Shown: one piece after another, positions 61,310 through 64,000 of the stretch
How positions within the stretch are numbered: the first letter of the stretch is position 1
Layout: every line of letters begins with the position of its first letter
NCBI GenBank assembly: GCA_016785225.1
Contig: JAFBJZ010000328.1
Location: 1 to 64,000, forward strand
Direction of reading: 5' to 3'
Length of the DNA stretch: 64,000 nucleotides
Source of the DNA: Psettodes erumei
Taxonomy: Eukaryota > Chordata > Actinopteri > Pleuronectiformes > Psettodidae
Position numbers and translations under genes: made by a program
The notes under the pieces: generated by a model
Seen by the model: the letters and a program-made list of their open reading frames with translations, nothing else
The model's database searches: none
What the model was told of the DNA's origin: nothing

Positions 61310-64000
61310 AGGTAAGGCGCGTTGCAGCGATTCTTCAGATTTTTTTTTTTTTCCCATGACGCGTCTTGGCCGAGTCTGTCTCCGCCGACACTCGTTGAAA
61401 CCTGCCTGGTAATTGGCTGATCGGAAGCTAACACCCGACCTGTCGCTCCGCCTGCTGCCTACGCAGGAGCGGCCGAATGGAGTGCAGTCTCTGTAAACTG
61501 CTGCCTCCGTGGTGGAAACAAAAAAAACAAACAAAAAAAAAAAAACAACGTAAACTTCATCCACAGTCAAGACGATGGAGCCAGTTGATTGTCGGCCTGT
61601 CGATGATTTCGCGAACAAAAAGCGGGATTTAAAATATGTATCTTGGCCAGTAGGAACAGTTTTGTGGACTGGACGATTTCTCAAACATGCAGCAAAAATC
61701 ATCGGGGGTCGACACCAACATCTCCATAATGATAAATTAATATAAAAAAAACAGGTCTTTGTCAGGAGGAGCTGGGGCCCGACCGACGCAAGCAGCGACT
61801 CGCCGAAGAGCCGACCAGACGGGCGCCGGACGACGTTCCAGATAAAGACAACGTTCCAGATAAAGACAACGCTCATTAAAATATTCAGGAATTATATCAC
61901 TTGTTATATTTTTGTTTTGAAACTTTATTAATGGACAAAAAAAAAACCCCAACAACATTGTTAACAGTAATAGTCCCTCGTCGTAGTCGTTAGTGGAGAA
62001 TGTTAAGTGCTATTTACATCTCGGTCTGTAATGTATAAGTAACGCCTTATATCGTTTTGACGGCAGCACACGAGCATGCGTCTGCCCTTACGGTCAATAA
62101 ATAGGGAGAGTCTCACGTTGGTGACGCTCAAAGCCAACAGGCATTAGTTAATCCGGCACTCGGTAGACTCGCCGTAGCATGCGGCGCACTTCGTAATCCG
62201 CACTAATCTCACCTCATGGTTTTATTGTGACTATTATAGGCCGTCTCTAGACGCCCGAGTACTTCCTGGGCTGTAAATGCTGACATGCGCGTCGCCACAT
62301 TATTTCACTCAACTGTTGGCTTTAAGTGGTGCGGCCTTTTTCTTCAGCCAGCAGAGGGCAGTGTTTTCTACTCTTCAGAATGGGATAATAAAACGTAGAC
62401 GCTTGTGATTCACGTGCAGTGTCGGTGTAGCACAACGAAATGACACCAGAAGTTAGGATTTTTTTTTTTTGCCCTATGAAATGTTTTGCTGTACATTTAA
62501 GTCAGGTGCTGCCCACCTTGGAAAAAGAGTTGAAGTTAGATATGATTTTAGACGATGCTACATTTACTTTTTTTAAAGAACAAACTAACTAAAAACCAGG
62601 TGGCACCAAATTTCAAGTGGATGTTGTTGCCATGACTCTCCAGTGAGTCAGTGGAAAAGAGCGTTTGGCTGTCTGCATTTCAGCTGTCCATGATCTGGCT
62701 GAAGAATTTGGACCGTCCTAAGAGCATAGACATAACTCCAGTTCCTTTTCCAAGTGGGGTTTTGCCTTAAGATGTAAATCGATAGATGGGTAAGGGAAAT
62801 CAGTTTATGTTGTTGCTTGTCTTTTTAGGAAATTCTTCATGGAGGTGTAAAATGTTAGCTTTCTCGTGGGTATTAAAACTATATCTAAGAATGTTGTATG
62901 CAGGTGCACTTTTACAAAAAAGTTAAATGATAAAACTTAGAGGACGCTCCCGTCGAATCTCAGACATGCAGAACGAGGAAGTAACGATGCAACTTTTTTT
63001 TTTTTTTGCTTTCTAATCCGAAGGAAACATCATGCCGACATAAAGCTTTCAATGGTTTAGTCATCGTTGTCAATAAAAGGGAGTTAATTAGGGTTTAAGT
63101 TTGGTGCAGTAAACTGAACTGTTTGCTTCGTACTTCTGCTGTGGCTTCGATTCAGGCCCACAATGCTTGTTTCTGTGTTGACATAGAGCTGCAGCCTTTT
63201 GCTTTTCCTTGGTATGAGACTGTACAGGAAACGTTAAGTGTGAAATAAATGTCACTTTTAATGCAACGCCTCTGTTGTCTGGATTGATGATCGCTGCGTC
63301 ACTGAGCCATGGGGGTCCAATTTGCAATGTCACAAATAACAGGGTTTTTTTTTTAATATAATGAAAACCCAGAGAGAATATTATCAAGTTTCACACCTCA
63401 GCAGCATGTTATCGCTAACAATGTGAAACGTGAACATCCAGAAGGCCGGAAAAGCCATAATATTTTACCTTTTTCCGTCTTGATACCGCCATCACCGCCA
63501 AAAACAGACACATGGTTTACATCTGAGCCCAACAAGACACAAACGTTCAACAAATGGAACTGAAACCGTAACCTTGCAAATTTAACATGTGCGTGTGTCT
63601 GTAATTTTTGTGGCAAGATATTAAATCAGACCTTTAAAACCTCTACCGTGCTTACTGGCTTCTGTTCCTCCAGCAACTGCATGTTCCTTCACATCCAATA
63701 AAAACAAAAGAACCGAATGAAAGTTGAATCTGAAAGTTAGCGTGTCGTTAGCATCATCAGCAACCTCGTTCGGTCACACATCACACATCAACAGTGTGAT
63801 ATGAACCAGACAAAACAAACTGAGGACATAAGCGATTTTACTTGGTTAACACAAGAGCAGAGTAACATCCAGTGATTTAGTACAGGCCTTAATTGCATCG
63901 TTTTCCAAATTCCTCCTTTCTCCCATTTAAAGAAATAAATGATGTATAAGTCTGCTTATTCAAGGCTGTTCCGAAAGAATGTCGAGATGGTTAAAAGCTG
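61310..64000 (+). other. ndfip1 3' UTR and downstream flank
   Basis: No further coding gene is supported. Plus-strand AATAAA hexamers at 62096-62101, 62387-62392, 63072-63077 and 63244-63249 are alternative candidate ends for ndfip1, giving 3' UTRs from about 0.8 to 1.9 kb. A 277-codon minus-strand frame (61043-61876) overlaps ndfip1 exons and has no recognisable family. In human the next gene is SPRY4, which would lie outside the window. Confidence 0.45.
61833..61868. repeat. 18-bp tandem duplication
   Basis: The unit ACGTTCCAGATAAAGACA occurs twice without a gap (61833-61850, 61851-61868), in the ndfip1 3' UTR. Confidence 0.9.

Noticed and set aside
61043..61876. 277-codon minus-strand open frame at the ndfip1 3' end
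   Set aside because: It runs antisense across ndfip1 exons 6-7 and the 3' UTR, begins inside an 18-bp tandem duplication and contains no domain I recognise.

Overview
This is a stretch of ordinary vertebrate nuclear DNA, almost certainly from a teleost fish. All ten protein-coding genes I can support are vertebrate genes with GT-AG introns. Introns are short, dinucleotide microsatellites are dense, and the protein sequences are fish-like. The gene content matches parts of human chromosome 5q: GABRB2/GABRA6/CCNG1/NUDCD2 (5q34), SEPTIN8/SOWAHA/GDF9/UQCRQ/HSPA4 (5q31.1) and GNPDA1/NDFIP1 (5q31.3). I see no bacterial, viral, phage, CRISPR or recognisable transposon sequence.

Layout, left to right. 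Positions 1-14902 (minus) hold the first four coding exons of a GABA-A receptor beta subunit (gabrb2 type); the rest of the gene runs off the left edge. Positions 17974-22613 (minus) hold a complete GABA-A receptor alpha subunit of the alpha6/alpha4 type. Next come nudcd2 (plus, 23290-24389) and ccng1 (minus, 25680-27484 plus an upstream non-coding exon). These two converge on a palindromic poly(A) signal at 24681-24700. septin8 (minus, 31331-37752) is head-to-head with the single-exon gene sowaha (plus, 38832-40103). The right third is a run of plus-strand genes: gdf9 (43171-45350), uqcrq (47316-47718), hspa4 (48553-53984), gnpda1 (55435-57409) and ndfip1 (58567-61309), then a long 3' region to the window end.

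Functionally the left part encodes two partner subunits of a pentameric GABA-gated chloride channel. The others are housekeeping or regulatory genes: a dynein/Hsp90-associated cochaperone, a p53-target cyclin, a septin, an oocyte TGF-beta ligand, a complex III subunit, an Hsp110 chaperone, glucosamine-6-phosphate deaminase and a NEDD4-ligase adaptor. They do not form one pathway; their proximity is conserved synteny.

Exon boundaries were placed by hand from splice sites, reading phase and known protein families. Coding lengths all close in frame (gabra6 490 aa, nudcd2 157, ccng1 299, septin8 427, sowaha 423, gdf9 438, uqcrq 82, hspa4 844, gnpda1 276, ndfip1 218). I did not find an unprecedented biological system. 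The points most worth a second look are the tandem, same-strand alpha/beta receptor pair with unusual alpha channel residues, the palindromic poly(A) signals, a perfect heat-shock element before hspa4, a p53-like site in ccng1 intron 1, a His in the septin8 G3 motif, and clusters of a GTTAGC/GCTAAC hexamer at the 5' ends of most of the compact genes.
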